From Hymenolepis diminuta (taxonomy: Eukaryota; Platyhelminthes; Cestoda; Cyclophyllidea; Hymenolepididae), in contig CAADRB010000018.1 in assembly GCA_900708905.1 (NCBI GenBank), positions 1,984,327-2,048,326 of the forward strand: a stretch of DNA of 64,000 nt, given 5' to 3'. Positions 1 through 13,789 of the stretch are shown in pieces. The notes under the pieces are model-generated. The model did no database searches, had not been told where the DNA came from, and was given only the letters and a program-made list of their open reading frames with translations. How positions within the stretch are numbered: position 1 is the stretch's first letter; each line of letters starts with the position of its first letter. The position numbers and the translations under genes are program-made.

Positions 1-60
1 CATACTAGTAAGGTTCCGATTACATCACGTTTGTTCACTATATTTTTATTTATTGCCCAT

Positions 61-3000
61 ATGGAAAAAAGTACATCAAATAATGGCCCCATAGTGATTA
101 AAGAGGTAGGATGGCTTTCTTATTAATTCTCAGATCGATTGTTACGTGTCACCGGAGATTACAAGCCGACTGCTAGTCCTTCGGGTAAGTCAAATGGTCC
201 AATTTTTATGCAATTTAGCACAAAAATCGCGCCTCTTCTCGTCCCCTTGAGACAGAATCTATTAAGGAATCTCGAATTAAATCTACTCTTGACCATTTAG
301 AAATAAGTGTTTGTGATGGTAGGTTGGACACTATAAAAGCCAGTGCAGAGAAAAAGTTTGTCGTTATTTTTTCTCTTTATAAAATTTCTATAGAGATGCA
401 TACACTCTTCGATCAATACCCGAGAAAAATGGTCATACTTTGCTTGGTTATTTTATCAATGGTAATTTACCTTATCAATTTAAGAAACGCTTCTAGGCGA
501 ATGTCATTTCGTTCTACATAAAAACGACGATCTTATTATGGACAATGTCAAAGAGCCTATTAAAAGTGGGCTGATATTTCTTCATCAAATTATTTTTCTT
601 AGTTTCTGAGTTTCTTGAGGGTCCAGTTGCGATGCCCCAGCCTTCTACTTCCTCATCAGTTGTAGTTTCCGCACGAATGCGCACAGAGGCCGAAATGTTT
701 GGTGCTAAACGTCTAGCAAGTCGACGAAAAACTGCTGATAATGACGAAGATCTAAGATATCTTTCACAGCTCCATTTAACTCCCTGGAGACCTTCACGTT
801 TTAAGCCTTATAAGGTACAACCTCACAATATTGTTTACACCTCTCTCTTTTTAGTCTCTATATGCCTATGAAAATCGAATTTGCCTTATGTGTACTGCAG
901 ATAACGTTTCACACGATTGCCATGATTTTACTCAAGAGTATTGGGATTCTAAACTTCTCGCCCCATTGCGTGAAGACGCTTCTGAGTACTTGTTCAATTT
1001 TCTAAATGTCTTTGTCATCTAGGGTGACACCGACGGAGGATGACAAGGTTAAGAAACAAACGCTTGAGGAGCTGGTCCGAAACATTTTAGTAAAAGGTAA
1101 GCAAATCAATGTTTCTTATTTCTTTTAGTTCAAATCATCAAGTTTGAGAAACTGATGGATTGTCTTAGAGGACGAGCATCGGATAAAAGTGAAGTTACAC
1201 CAAATGAAGTTATTGCTTGTCTTAATAAATGCGCGGTTTTGATCAAGGGTTGGTGGGCCGTTAGAAGGTCCGTTTCAGTTCCATTCTTCTTTAAAATTAA
1301 TTTTTTTATTGAATATTTATTTGCTTTTATGTTATAGTGATATTCTCCATCCTCCAAACACATTCAGTGAACACGCTGCTGTTCCCAGTACGCAACTTAT
1401 TCGCGCCCGGGATTATGTAGTATGTTGTAAACCCATCCTTTTGTTGAATTATTTATTAATTTAGTTATTATTATATTTCATTATTTTGTAGATGGCCGTA
1501 TTCCATAGGGGTGGTCATCTCACGAGAAAGACGGTTTCTTCAATTACGAAAGTATGTCCATCACACTTGGTCTCATAACTTATATGTATGTCCTCAGTTT
1601 AGTTATGCTTCTGTTTCTCCTCCCTTAGTTACCTTCTCTCGAAGTTACAGAGATTATGGAATCTCTGGGTCATCGTATCTCTTCGGGAACCGAGGGTCAT
1701 AATAATCATTGGGAATTCCGTAGGCCAGATGTTGATTTCATAAAGAGGTATTTATTTTAGTTTGTAAGATTGTATCATAAATTTGCTACAACTCTGGCTT
1801 CGAAATCACCAACTAAGCCATAATTCTTGCAAGCCATTGTGAATTTCACAATTACAAGAGGAAGTAAACTGAGACTTTTTGAATGTGTTTGTTAGGAGAG
1901 AAGGTAAGATCGAAAGTGATTAGGTTGGAAGAATGAAGTTCCCTCCGACAGAGTAAGATAACAATGGCAAACTGAGAAAATAGAAATGGGTCACAGGGGA
2001 AGCCAGTTAAGTAAAGATATTATTTAATATTACATTTTGTTTATGAAAACTTATATTCGTTGTTGTCTCTTTTAGCCATCCGGATGTCGTCCACCAGCAT
2101 GCTGAAAATTGGGAGCTAAGAATCCGCCAACTATGCTCACAACTCAAATTGGATGTTCTTGTATCTGGTAGGTCTTTTATCCTCAAAAATATTTTTATTT
2201 CTTAATAAATAAGACTTATGACGTAAATGTGACATCAGTTATAAGTTAATTTACTATCTTGGCGAATTCCTTATCTTTAGCATGTCAGTATTGAATTATC
2301 TTTGCATTTATCAAATTATTGTAATGCTTGTTCATTTACAAGTTGTAACGGCATGTTAAGACCAACCGAAGGATGTCTTGAATTTCTCTCGTTATACTAT
2401 ACCTCTATCGATAGTATAGTTATAATATTTATAGCTAATGGAGTTAATTGAGAAGTTTATCGTACCTAATCAGATTTAATTTTGTCAAAAGAAAGTGTTT
2501 TCCAACGTCTATTTTGGAGGTAAGAATTACCTAACCTAGATGTATCCATAAGCACCTAACTTTTGGTATCTCTGTTTTCAATTATTTAGCTAATTGGTAT
2601 TTTAACTTCTTCAGATGGATTATTAATTTAACTTGAAAGAGGAAGCTTCAACGGTAACATTTTTAATTTTGGTTTGAGGTCAACTGAATATATTCATTTC
2701 GCTCCTGATGAGTTTGGACTTCTCCTAAACTCAAATCCTCCGCTTGATGTTTTCCTTCATAATTACCTTCAAAGCAGTGATTAGTTTCAAATCTTTCAAG
2801 TTGGATATTGGATGCCAATTTCCTTCGGCGTATATTATTTGTAGACAAGTTTAGAGTAATCGTAAAGGAAAGAATATTTCTTAAATAATGTCTGCCAATG
2901 GCTTTTATGACTATCTTTAAGTCCCAATTAAAGTCTTTAATGAAGAGGATGCCTGTTAATGGTTAATCTGATAATCTGTTATCATCCAAACCAGGTGCTG

Positions 3001-6000
3001 AGTATTTTCACCCAGTGGACATTGGGTCTTTAAAATAAAAGTGATCAGGTTGCTTAGACTTGCCTACTTTTTTCGAGGAAACATATTTATTGAAAATACG
3101 ATGACTTTTCCTTAACCTTCCTTATTACTATTGCCAAAGACAGCAAAAAATGCGTTTTAATAATAGGGAGGTTTCTGAACATGGTAGGCATCATAATGAT
3201 ACAGGAAGGGATGAAACGAGGAAGTCTAATATAAGGAAGTGATGAAATCATCTACTTTACTTTATTTGAATTCTGCGTGCGTCCATTTTTCTGTTATGTT
3301 AAAAAACCAAATTTACTGATTCCTTTGAGTCAGACGAATTCATGTCTGTGACATTCAGAACTCATTGACCAGTTGAATGAATCAGTGATTGATCATGCTT
3401 CCTCAACTCATTTGTATTTTCTTACTTCAAGGAGCAGATAGATTTGACTAGCGGTAATTATTTTTAACGTAATAGAGATCTTTAAATGCAACTTTATTAA
3501 AATAAATACTATTTGGTTATCCTATTTTCAAATATAGATGCTGTTCAACGCCGACGTAGATGTTCCGGTCGCCTATCAGGAAGCGACACTGATGATCTTT
3601 TCACCTCACCCATCGCCTCCCCAAGAGGTCGGCGTCGTTGTCGTCTACTTAGTCTCTCTCCAGATCAATCACAAACCGTTACTTCCTTCCTAATCCGTTC
3701 CCCACCTGCCAAACGAGCTCGTACCAAGAGTGCAAGCGCGTCTGGTGATCAGATCGATGTTAATAATGCTGCTGCTGTTAGCAAAAACTTGCCCCAACCC
3801 CCACCGCTCGTACCACTCTCCTCAGTCAACGATAGCAGTCTTCGCAAATCGCCCGCCGGTGGCTCTGGCACCAATGTAAATGCTCCTACATCGATCCCGT
3901 TGCCACCATTGTTCAATGAAGGTAACAGTTCACGTTCAGATTCACCACCATCGTTGCCACCATCTGCTCCGAAACGTACTCACCCACCTACTCCAGCTGC
4001 TGTTATTTCAATGGCTTCAGCTATGCAGGCAGTGAATTCGCCGTTGTCTCTTAGGGTGGCTACTGACCCTTCTGGGGATCGTAAGTTGAAGTTAAATTAT
4101 TGTATTATAGTTTCTCAGTTGTGTTTAATTACCATTGGCCGCTCATCTTTCACTCATCATAAACATGGTCAATTATCAGTTCTGTAGTATTGGTATTAGT
4201 TTCGAGTGTGTTATTAAAAATTGATGATTTATGATCGTACTGGGCTTTCTCTACATGCTTCGATTTATGAAAAATTACCATGCTATGAAGACGTACAGAC
4301 GTTTAACTTCAGAGTTATTTTTAAGCTGCGAATTTTACAAATCATTTTTAAATTATCATTTAAGGAATAGACGTTCAGGTAGACGGAAAGTAGATTCCTA
4401 TGCGATTTGAGCTATTACTGTCTAATGCATATTTCATAAGGATTTTTAAACAAAACCTTATGCATGTTTTTCTCGTGCTTTCTTACTCTACAAATGGGGT
4501 AAAATTTAAATTTTAAGACTTATGTAAGGAGTAAATTTTGTTATTATATATGCAGCAGTCCAAATTCCTTTCTCCTATTGTTCTAGGTGCATATTTTGGT
4601 ATCCAACATGTAAATCAAGCTTTCTCAGTACATGTAATTGAGATTCTTGTTATTTTCTTTCAAGGTGAAAATGTAACTGAATAATTATTAATATCATATT
4701 GAACTGGTTTTCTCTGTAACAACAAGAACTTGTTTTTCTCTTATTTAGATGTCTGCTTGTAGATCATAAAATTGTATAATTTAGGTTAAGCTGGAATAGA
4801 TTTGTCAGAACAAGCCTCAACGATTGTTTTCTGTCATTTGTTTTTTTTACGAGCTTATACAGGGTACGTAAGACATTTCAGTAAACTTTTCGCACTTTTA
4901 CAAAAACACAAAATAAGGCTTAATGGTCGAAACTTACAATTTCCTATATCAAAATAAACAAACAATAGGTTTTATTCTATATATCCTCCTTCGGCCTCAA
5001 TCACTCACTCAATTCGAGTCCAAAAGCGATTACGACCTATGATTAGGTGGTCTTTATTGATGTCCTCCATTTCTCGGACTGTTAGTTCCATCAGAGAGGA
5101 TTTGGTGTCATGGGGATGCCTATTAACTTCCTTTTCGACGACTTTACGCTCCACACGCAATTATCGAAAGGTTTAAGGTCTGGTCAGTTATGAGGTCACA
5201 AGTTTGGTGAAAATTCTCGACCATCCACCCTATCCTGGGTTTTGAGAGCTTTATGGCATGCAGTCGATTCTTGTTGGAAGACATAGAGTCTTCCTCCATT
5301 AGCTACTCTGTCTACCCAGGGTGGCTTAACGGCAATGACTTGAAGTCTCGACATAGGCACCTACACTAACTCTAAGACCCTGTGGAAAAATGGAGGAGTC
5401 ATGATGTGCCCCTTCATCACTGCTGCCTGCTAGAAACTTCGTGTGCATGCATAACAGTCGGAATTTCAGTGACGTCTGCTCGCACATAGCCACCTATCAT
5501 TTTTTAGATTGACTTTCCATCCTGGTGGAAGTTTTTTCGTTGGAGAAAAATGGAATACATGGTTTTGATGAAGAACATTCCTTATACATTGTTATTCCTT
5601 CGGACACTTGATCTTTGACAACATGTAGCGCATTGACTTGGCAGGATTTTCGTCCATCTTGCCAAGCCATGTCATACCATGCACTCATCTGACAAATTGA
5701 GATGTTATGAGTGAGTCAGCAGAGCTCCTGTTTTCTCTTGTTCGTGGCGGCCAATTCATCCCCACTGTTTTCATTCAGCAGTTCCTTTCTAACTTTGCAA
5801 ACGAAACATAGTAAAACTCATGTACGTTAATCACTACGCTACCGGTGCACTTAATAAACTATAGTGATTTAGGTAAGCGACTATGTAATGAGTTCTAAGT
5901 AAAACACAGGAAGCTTTAAATCTTTCGAATAAGGACTGGAAGGTCTTTTGTGTGACGTACGATAAACTGCCCAATTGGCTGGCTAATTATCAGTGCTCGT

Positions 6001-8276
6001 AAGTCTTTTGGTTAAAATGATAGCCAAGACTCATCATTCCTTATTTCCCCAATTAAGTGGCATCTATATGGGTTTTATAAGTTAAGGGATCCTTGATTGC
6101 ATAGGATTCTTTCCCCTTTCGACTAATAGGATTTTCTTTATCATCTCCTTATCTCCCTTCGTAGTCCTCAAACAAGAGCCCAAGTCACCAGGAGGTCGTC
6201 ATCCAATAGAGACTGACTCGCCACCGCCAATTCAGGCTCATTCCGCTTCTAAAACGATTGCTCCACCCATAATCGCACCTTCGATTCCTGAGAAGGTGGA
6301 AGAACCAGATCGTAGTCAGCAGTACTCCATGGTAGACGATCCAGAGATTCGCACCTTCGTCAAGGAAAAACTCCGAACTTTTCCTATTCTTGCGCTGTCT
6401 GAGCTGACTAAGGCTTGTCAGGTAAGAGGATTCCAGATAATTTCAGATAAGATAAAAGTGGCACTTTTCCAGATAATAAAGCTATTTCAAGAGTCGGACC
6501 TAGTTAGGCTTAGAGCTGTCTCCCTTCATAGCTAATGATCTTCCTAAAGTCTAACAGTATACAACACTGAAAGAATTCAGTTGAAACTGACATGTATCGC
6601 ACAAACGTAGTGGAATGAGAGAGGAAGTAGGAAAAAGAATTGAGAATTAGAAGGGTAGAGAAGACAAAAAGGCATCAGTACTGAATGAGTGTGACCCATA
6701 TTGTTAGACACCGTGGAAGAGTTGTGTAATTTCACGTTTATTATCTACTGAAAAATAGGACTCACAGAGTAGTGAATCAGTATATATACGCTACAAGGTA
6801 TTCGTGGAAGTCATTCTCCTGTACGAATTGTTCACAATTGGGATGGTGAAGGCTGATAATAAAGGGGTTGATCTTAAGATGAAGATCTTCCCGGTTATGA
6901 CTTGTGGAGAGCCTGCTCGGTGGATGCCTTTCGGACAATATCACGGCTGAGCTTCAATAAGTAAGACTTAGCCCTTGAGATGCTCTCGAATACTTACGTT
7001 TTTCTTTCACTGAAACTTTCTAGCCACTAAGTAGCTGAAAGAAGAGAGGAAACACACACGTGAGTTCATGGTAAAGACAAATTAAGTAAGATCTGAAATT
7101 ACCGTTATTCGATATCAGTTGCTTCCTATAATTAAATTTTTTTTCCTATTTCTCTATGTAATAATTATAAAAAGATCCAAAAGAGGTCTTGGATTCGGCA
7201 AGTCTATTCCTACCTTTTTCAAGTCATATAAAACCAGGATGATATTAAGGTAAATGCTAACCTATATCCAAAACAATTTTGAGGACAAGACTTCACATCC
7301 TAAGAAAGCTCATTTTAAAATGTTCTAAAGGCTTACACTTTTTTTCTACTTTGTACCGAGTAATGAACACGATTAAAGAGGAACCATAAAATATGTAGGC
7401 CTAATCTCTTGCGCCTAAAGTCGGAAGACTTTTCACTATAGCTCTGCTTTATAAGTAGTGAACTTTTACATTAACTGTTTAATGCTTATTGCTACGTTAG
7501 CTTCAACCTAGACGAGAGAAATGGATTCTCTGTCAGCCTATTTATTTATTAAGCAAATACTAGTGCTTATGAAGACAAGTAATTTACTGGCTAGCCAATA
7601 GTAAAGCAATGTAAGATCCCATATTCAGGTCACGAATGGAGACGTGCTTGCAAGGCGTGTGCATTCGATTCTTGTCTTAGCAATAATCGTACTTGTTTTA
7701 GCCCTTTCTAGCCTCTCTAGGAACGAATCCAATATTGAAATCAGGTACTGCACCCCCTCCCGGGTCTGAGGCGGAGAGAACAATGCTCAGTTCAGAACTT
7801 TACAAGGTTGTTATAGCAGTGGGTGGTCGTGAATTGAAAATAGATTGGCCGAAGGTGTCATGGGCTCTTCCCAAACAGCCTCTCTTTGTTGCACCTGTAG
7901 CTGATGAGTTTGGTGACACCAGCAGTCCCTATGTTCGAGTAAGTTAAACTACTAGATTACACATTAGTGTTATATACCCTTATAAACTCTGTCATCGTTA
8001 TCCACCCTTAGGTTCGAGAGGCGATTTTGGAGAGGTTGGAAGAAAACCAATTTGTCACATTTGGATATATCAAACAGAAACTTATTGAAAATGGAATGAA
8101 AATTACTGATAACAATCTTAGGACCACTATCAAGGTAAATAGTTCTTACAAATCTTCTTTTGTTATAATTTATTACGCGTATACTCATACCTTTTGCATT
8201 TCACTTATTATAGAGATACTGTATCTATCGTCAGTCGAAATACTTTCTGCGATACACTGTTGACGAAAGACCCTAG
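61..8276 (+). CDS. POLR3E: DNA-directed RNA polymerase III subunit RPC5 (17 exons, ~810 aa)
   Basis: RPC5 is a Pol III-specific subunit that pairs with RPC4 in the TFIIF-like subcomplex and acts in the nucleus in initiation and termination on tRNA and 5S genes. Exons read by eye: 61-105, 134-184, 219-355, 394-461, 603-814, 855-985, 1023-1096, 1129-1267, 1338-1419, 1492-1551, 1629-1747, 2076-2167, 3538-4080, 6165-6421, 7702-7938, 8012-8134, 8214-8276; phases join in one frame to a TAG. The N-terminus (PIVIKEIDCYV) resembles human PVVQEIDVYL. The middle shows RSDILHPP, RARDYVMAVF, SSITKL and IKSHPDVVHQHAENW, all close to human RPC5. LLKQEPKSP lies before the C-terminal winged-helix part (EIRTFVKEKL...LALSEL; FVTFGYIKQKLIENG). 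Exon 13 encodes a Ser/Pro/Arg-rich, low-complexity linker; the protein is about 100 aa longer than human RPC5 (708). The 462-602 intron and its flanking residues are the least certain part. Confidence 0.9.
106..133 (+). other. 28-nt intron in POLR3E
   Basis: GTAGGA...TTCTCAG, 28 nt, separates ...GPIVIKE from IDCYV.... Reading through it hits an in-frame TAA, so it must be removed. The resulting peptide lines up with human RPC5 PVVQEIDVYL without a gap. An alternative donor GTGATT at 94 would give a 40-nt intron and delete the four residues that match. Confidence 0.6.
2168..3537 (+). other. POLR3E intron, no recognised content
   Basis: A long intron bounded by GTAGGT and ATATAG. It is AT-rich with no recognisable protein domain or RNA gene. 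Short reading frames here lack any family resemblance. Confidence 0.6.
4860..5830 (-). mobile_element. Decayed Tc1/mariner-type transposon
   Basis: The minus strand carries pieces of a Tc1/mariner-superfamily transposase inside the long POLR3E intron 13 (4081-6164). The 5' part (about 5820-5500) gives a helix-turn-helix-like stretch (KVRKELLNEN; MSAWYDMAWQDGRKSCQ). The 3' part (about 5210-4990) gives PHN*PDLKPFDNCVW and IGRNRFWTRIE, the block around the last catalytic Asp/Glu of the superfamily. Stops and frameshifts break it, so it is inactive. The low-coordinate end starts near the sequence ACAGGGTACGTAAGACA, which may be a terminal inverted repeat; the other end was not identified. Confidence 0.7.
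6422..7701 (+). other. POLR3E intron, no recognised content
   Basis: Intron between the exon ending ...ELTKACQ and the one starting PFLASLGTNP. The acceptor TGTTTTAG at 7700-7701 was chosen over two downstream AGs because it alone keeps the frame and restores LASL, which matches human RPC5 LHLASLPPG. No other feature is visible. Confidence 0.55.
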
Positions 8277-8450
8277 AGATAATATGCAAAAAAATTTAAT
8301 CCCCTGAACGAATGTAAATTGTGTTCTTCTTAGTATCCTTTTTTGATGAATAATAATAATTTTGACTGCATTATTTACATTATAGGATGTTTTTTATTTT
8401 GTCTTGTTTTGGGGTAATTAGTGATTTAAAAGCAGTTCTTTTGTTGAATG

Positions 8451-8824
8451 TGTGGGGTTCACAACGCTAACAAGGCTGATTGAATCACGTGCGCTAGAGC
8501 TCACCACGGGAAGTGCGAACATGTAACCGGTCGCGTTGAGATCAAGCGCGGCCGAGTGTGCACAGACCTCCCCAACCAATCAGCAATCAAGATCCCTGCA
8601 GCCCAGCATAGTTTTGTATTTAATGACTAAGCTTTTATAAAAAAAGATCAGAAGTGGTCAAGAAACCCTCTCCACTCAGCATCTTACCGGTTCTTACCAT
8701 TTTGGGCATAGCTTAGCTAATTTGGGAGTGAATTGATAATAGAGGACTCTACGAGAGGCTACTTGGACTGCTAGGAGGATTACTTAGGTGTAGCAAAAGA
8801 CTTATTGGTGTAGCATCCGCTACA
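8451..8824 (+). mobile_element. Solo LTR (374 bp) with 4-bp target duplication
   Basis: Begins TGTGGGGTTCACAACGCT and ends GTAGCATCCGCTACA, so it has the TG...CA ends of an LTR. It is flanked on both sides by AATG (8447-8450 and 8825-8828), a 4-bp target-site duplication. It contains a TATA-like TTTATAAAA after GACTAAGC. A second copy of almost the same length lies at 42557-42929. No internal region or paired LTR adjoins, so it is a solo LTR; orientation is given as the strand on which TG...CA and the TATA-like box read forward. Confidence 0.8.
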
Positions 8825-11800
8825 AATGTAATAGACTAGAATGCGAGGGATTTAGAATATTCCCTTGAATATATAAAGATTTAACTGAAAGTTATTATTA
8901 ACCAATAATATTTTGTAAGACAGGTTAGCTAAATCTGCAGGTGACTGTACAAACTTATTATGAGAAGAAAAAGAAAAATTTAGAAGATGTAAGCATCAGA
9001 TTTCGATTCCTGGCTATTCTGCAAGCTATTTGATGATCTCTACCAATCTTTACTACTGCAACAAGGCGGAGAGGGGAGACCCAGACTTATTCCTCGAAGT
9101 CGTCGAAGAGAGAAACGATAGGATCGAAAGTACTTGTGGTCGTGGGCGCTGTGTGTGTATGTGATAAAGAGAATAAATATCATTAAATGAATAGCATAAA
9201 TAGGTGGAAGAAACTTAGAACATCACGGATTTTGTAGGCGACTACTCAAGGGTGGCATAGATAGTTTAATACTCTTAAAGTAAAAAAGTCCATTGACAAC
9301 ACATTATAGAACCGTTGGGGAACGTGGGATCGCATCAGACAATTAAGCGATCTAAGTCCTGCAATGAGGTGTAGTAAAATATTCCTAAAGTCCAGCTATT
9401 TATTGGAAATAAACATTTCAAGGGAACTCAACCTCTGGACTGAGGCAAATTCAATAAATTTTTTACTTTAATACATGCACGTGAAAATTGAGCGCTATCA
9501 CTCATATCGAATTGGACTCTTCGCATTAGGGGATAGTAGAGGATTATTGTATCCATTCTGTGCCGCAAGAATTTCTGATTCTTTATCACCCCGAGTCCAG
9601 AGCTTTTCACCGACAGGCCACTTCATCTGATCATGCGGATAACTGATTAGTAGTAGTTTAAATAATTGATCTAATAGCTGATTCTCTCCCCAAAGCAACA
9701 TAGTGCTGTCCCTCTGTTCAATATGTGGATCAGAAATATCATATTTTTGCTTTCATTAGATTGTTTCGAGGAAGGCTTAATAATTACTCTTCGTATCATG
9801 ATTCCCCCCTATGTGAATTATCTAAATGTCAGAAATATATTTTTGTGTAAAACATTGAGTTTATTTAGGTGCTATCTCAAAGTAACAGCCCATACTATTC
9901 GGGAATACCAATTGGTGTTATTTGCCAATAATGTTTTATTATTTTTCCTACTAGAAATTGTTTATTTGTCATCAATTTTCGACTCCATCGGACTCTATTC
10001 TGAATAGCAGATACCAATCATACCTAGCGGTAATAAATGATCGACCAGAGACGAGATCGCAATTAATGTATCCATAGACGATTCAACTGTGTGTGCGTCA
10101 GCGCATAGGTTCCTACACAGATGATAATTATTACACGGAGATATCGACGGTACAACATGACTGACTTCTAACGACGAAACGTTTTGCATAAAACCTAATT
10201 TGTTTATTAAAATTCTAGTTACTTGAGTGACTATTGATTTCATTCCTTCTATGTGGCTGCGGACCAAGCAATATTGCACAACTTAGGGATTATCGGTTGA
10301 GGCCAATAATATTGTCAACTGGATATAAAGAAAATATTCTAGATATTATGAAATAAATACAGTTATATTGTTAATTTTCATAATTTTAGTGTATTGTTGA
10401 ATTTGCGTTGAAGGATATTCTGTATCGTTCAGGTGGTTTAGTTATATTATAACGGGACAATTTTAATTTGATCTGAAACTACATTGCCAGTAATGGAAGA
10501 AAATTTTATTTGCTGCAACGGTTAGAAAGAGATTGATAACAACATATTATCAAGTTAAATCACTTTTATACTGCCTGATAAATTTCAGAGTCTTAATTAA
10601 AATTAATTATGGAGAGTTCTGACCTCGTTAACGAATAATAGTTGAATTACGCATCTTTATTTAAAATTGTCTCTCTATTTTAAAAAAGAATTTAATTTTT
10701 AAAGGAATATGTCAGATAGATTATTGGACGCCCAAATTTAGATGCTAAATTCAACGTGGGCATTTGTTTTAAGTATTTGATTAGAATCTGCACTCGTTCG
10801 CGCCAGTTCAATTTGAATGTTCATAGTTTTTGCTTTAGTTCTTGGCCACTCCGGAAGGGGTCAGTATGGGAGTTGAAAGTTGCCCAATAGGGTATCTGAC
10901 CGTTGAGAATCTCACTGCGTTTCAAGTGGGCTATGACATATAGGTAATATATATCACAGCCCTGCTTGAAAAATAGGGAGCTCTCATATCATCGTTCACT
11001 CTTTATTTGTGGTCTATTGATTTTTGTCTATTAATAATTAAATCGATAATCCTGGTTGATTGTTGTAGAGAGCAGTTGTTCTGCAGCTACTTAATTTATA
11101 TGGTATTACTCCTATAATGTTTTAGGTTATAGATAAGGCGTCATGTTACCTCTTTATGAGGGTTGGCTGGTCAATTGAGATGTAATGGGTGCTTGATTAG
11201 TATATCGTTGTTTCTATCATGGAAATTTTTATGACGATCTGGAGTATAAGGTTACATTTATTTGATCTTCTACTTAAGTGATGTGTTAAAGCTATCGTCG
11301 GAAAATCATGAACTATTTGCGATATCGATCAATGCGATTTTCGTCACAAGCGGCCCACTTTACACCAGGATCGTTATTCAAGGTCATAAATCAATGCTCG
11401 CATGCATCTACTATGTTTCGAACAGAACTATCTACACCCCAGCCCGGAGTAAATCCTGTTTACCATTTAATTAGCCCAACATTTCACCCGTGAACATTAC
11501 CTTAATCTATGTTTATTCTCACTTACGGGAATCTTCGCATAGATTTATCGGTTATGATAATAGTAACTAATGTCACTTCTAGGTATTTAGTCAATTACGA
11601 ACTTTCGCATGGCTCTGGGTACTATTATTAGCTCTAATGCCAATATCCAGCAAGTCTTGTTAGGAAATATCAATTAACTCGTTTTTTCCATTTCTCCTAG
11701 AGTTAGTAAATTGCATTATGCACTCCTTTATTTGACCTGAATTAATCACAGGAGTCAGATGTCTGGAAATCCATGTCATCTGATGGCTAGAGGCGAGATT

Positions 11801-12184
11801 GGATAATTTCGGTATCTGGAACTGGGTTTGTTCCCGCGTGCTTTGATTACTGTTCTACAATGACTGGACATGTGGGTTAAGCTCAGTTACCGTTAACCAA
11901 GTAGCGGATCTATTTCGTAACTCACAGTCATACTTAAAAGGGAGTAAGAAGATTTCGTTGAGGTACAGTTTTTTGTCTTCTTGCTAGGTCTGAGCATTAT
12001 GGGCATAGTAAACCTAAGTACGGATATTATGGTGGCAGAGATTATTTCGAGCCATTATACTACAACCCACAGTAAGGCGAAAATTTTGCTAATGTTCACT
12101 GTAGGAATGCAGCCGAGATCGGCTGACGGCAAGTTCAATAATGGTAAGTGGGAGAGGATGAAAAAGTGGTGGTTACTTCATTTG

Positions 12185-12310
12185 ATCCTTATCCACGATA
12201 TTCAGTGCCTATTGACAGGTTGTTTATGATAGTCGGTCTTGTCACTTCAATTCATTTTTTTCTCCCTCAGAGTGAGCTTAACATAGCATAGATGAGATAG
12301 CTAAACTTCG
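12185..12310 (+). repeat. Dispersed repeat, partial copy (family with 25790, 38570, 40674)
   Basis: Shares blocks with three other places in the window: a 'cagtgc(c/t)tattga' block, then 'gtcggtcttg(t/c)cacttc', then 'catagcat'. It is a 5'-truncated or diverged copy of the ~390-bp family described at 38570 and 40674. Confidence 0.55.
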
Positions 12311-13789
12311 AGCTATAATATTCTTTTGGAACTTATTTAAGATAAAAAAACCTTCAAGTTGAAAACAAACGGCATTTGTAAACAAAATGGGTGCTTCTTG
12401 GGGGATTATAAAAATAGTTTCGAAATTGGGGCAGATAGGTGGAAACGTGATAGATATCGATCAGCATTGATCTTCATCACTAAAGCTTTCATCGATTTTT
12501 ACCACAAAATCAATATTAGTAGAAACTCCTCCGGTCTCAACATCGTCATAGAGATGGTAACGTTGTGCTGATTGAGGTAGTCCGTTCGCAAAATGATTGA
12601 CACGACTTTTGTTGGGTCTTTCATAATCACTTTCTCCGTTTCGAAAATTGCATATTGAAGAGACTATCCGTTTGCTGCCTGTAATAGTAAATAGTAGCTT
12701 TAGTCTTACGTAGGAAAATATAGAGAGACTATCCTAAAGATTGATGCATAAATTTCAAAGAGGTAATCGACCAGGATTGGTTTAGGCTTGTTACAACAAA
12801 TTTAAGAAAACTATCTGCCTATTACCCATAAAAATAGTAAAAATATTGATAAAGTTTGTAAGCTTCAACCGTTTTAAAGCCTTAAATATCGGTCTTTTGC
12901 TGTAACGAACTAAAACCTTTTAAGTAAAAAAAACAGTGAACTTGGTAAAGCCAGATGAAGTAAGGCAAAAAAAACGATGGAAAGATTGTAAAATAAATTC
13001 TTTTACGTTTTCCATGGATAATAATTATCAATATGCAGAATGCAGAAGCATAGAATGGATCTCCGAACAAGTTTTCAAGAGGAAGATGATGTGTTGGTAA
13101 AGCACCTTTTAACACACTCAGCTATTAAAGTTAGAAAAGTCTAAAACAATGATAAAAAAACTGTCTACCGCAAAGCATTGAAACTGCACCATAGGTGTTC
13201 GGTGGGCAAAATCTGCAAGTCAGTATATCGCGTCAATGAACATCAAATGGAATATTCTGTGTGGACCTTCTCGAAACGAATTTGAAATAGAACAAAACTG
13301 GTGAATTGGTCACCACAAAATGACTGCTAGGAAACAGATGATTTAAGAATGGTTAGGAAATCATGTGTAATCATGATATGCTGACTTTTCATATTAATTT
13401 ATTGATAAAAGATTATAAATATTGAAATTAGAGAACAGAAAATTCAAAGAACTAAGACTCGTCTTTTGCCAATATGTTTGCAATTAGACATAGAGTTTTC
13501 TAATAAAAGAAGGCTTGTCAGATCTCGGCTTGCCATAGTTAACTGCTTTCATAGCCCTTTAACTTGATGGATTAGTAAAAGGAAATGAGAGACAGTAAAA
13601 ACTCTAAGCTCTACAAATATCATCGGAAATATCATTCCTAAACGGATAGCTGACTGGTATAAACCAGATGTGAATAGATTTGTACCGAGAGATTCCAAGC
13701 TCGGGAACTCTAAGAAACGTGCACGTTGGCAGCCACATCACCATCTGATTCAATAGGCTCCATAACTATGATAATTGTCAAGCCCATTT

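Noticed and set aside
3513..4187. The 224-codon open frame taken as a single-exon gene
   Set aside because: Only 3538-4080 is coding, as POLR3E exon 13; the ends run past a TATAG acceptor and a GTAAGT donor.
9995..10279. 94-codon minus-strand frame as the RAD17 last exon or a separate gene
   Set aside because: The peptide does not resemble the RAD17 C-terminus, and no suitable acceptor was seen before it.
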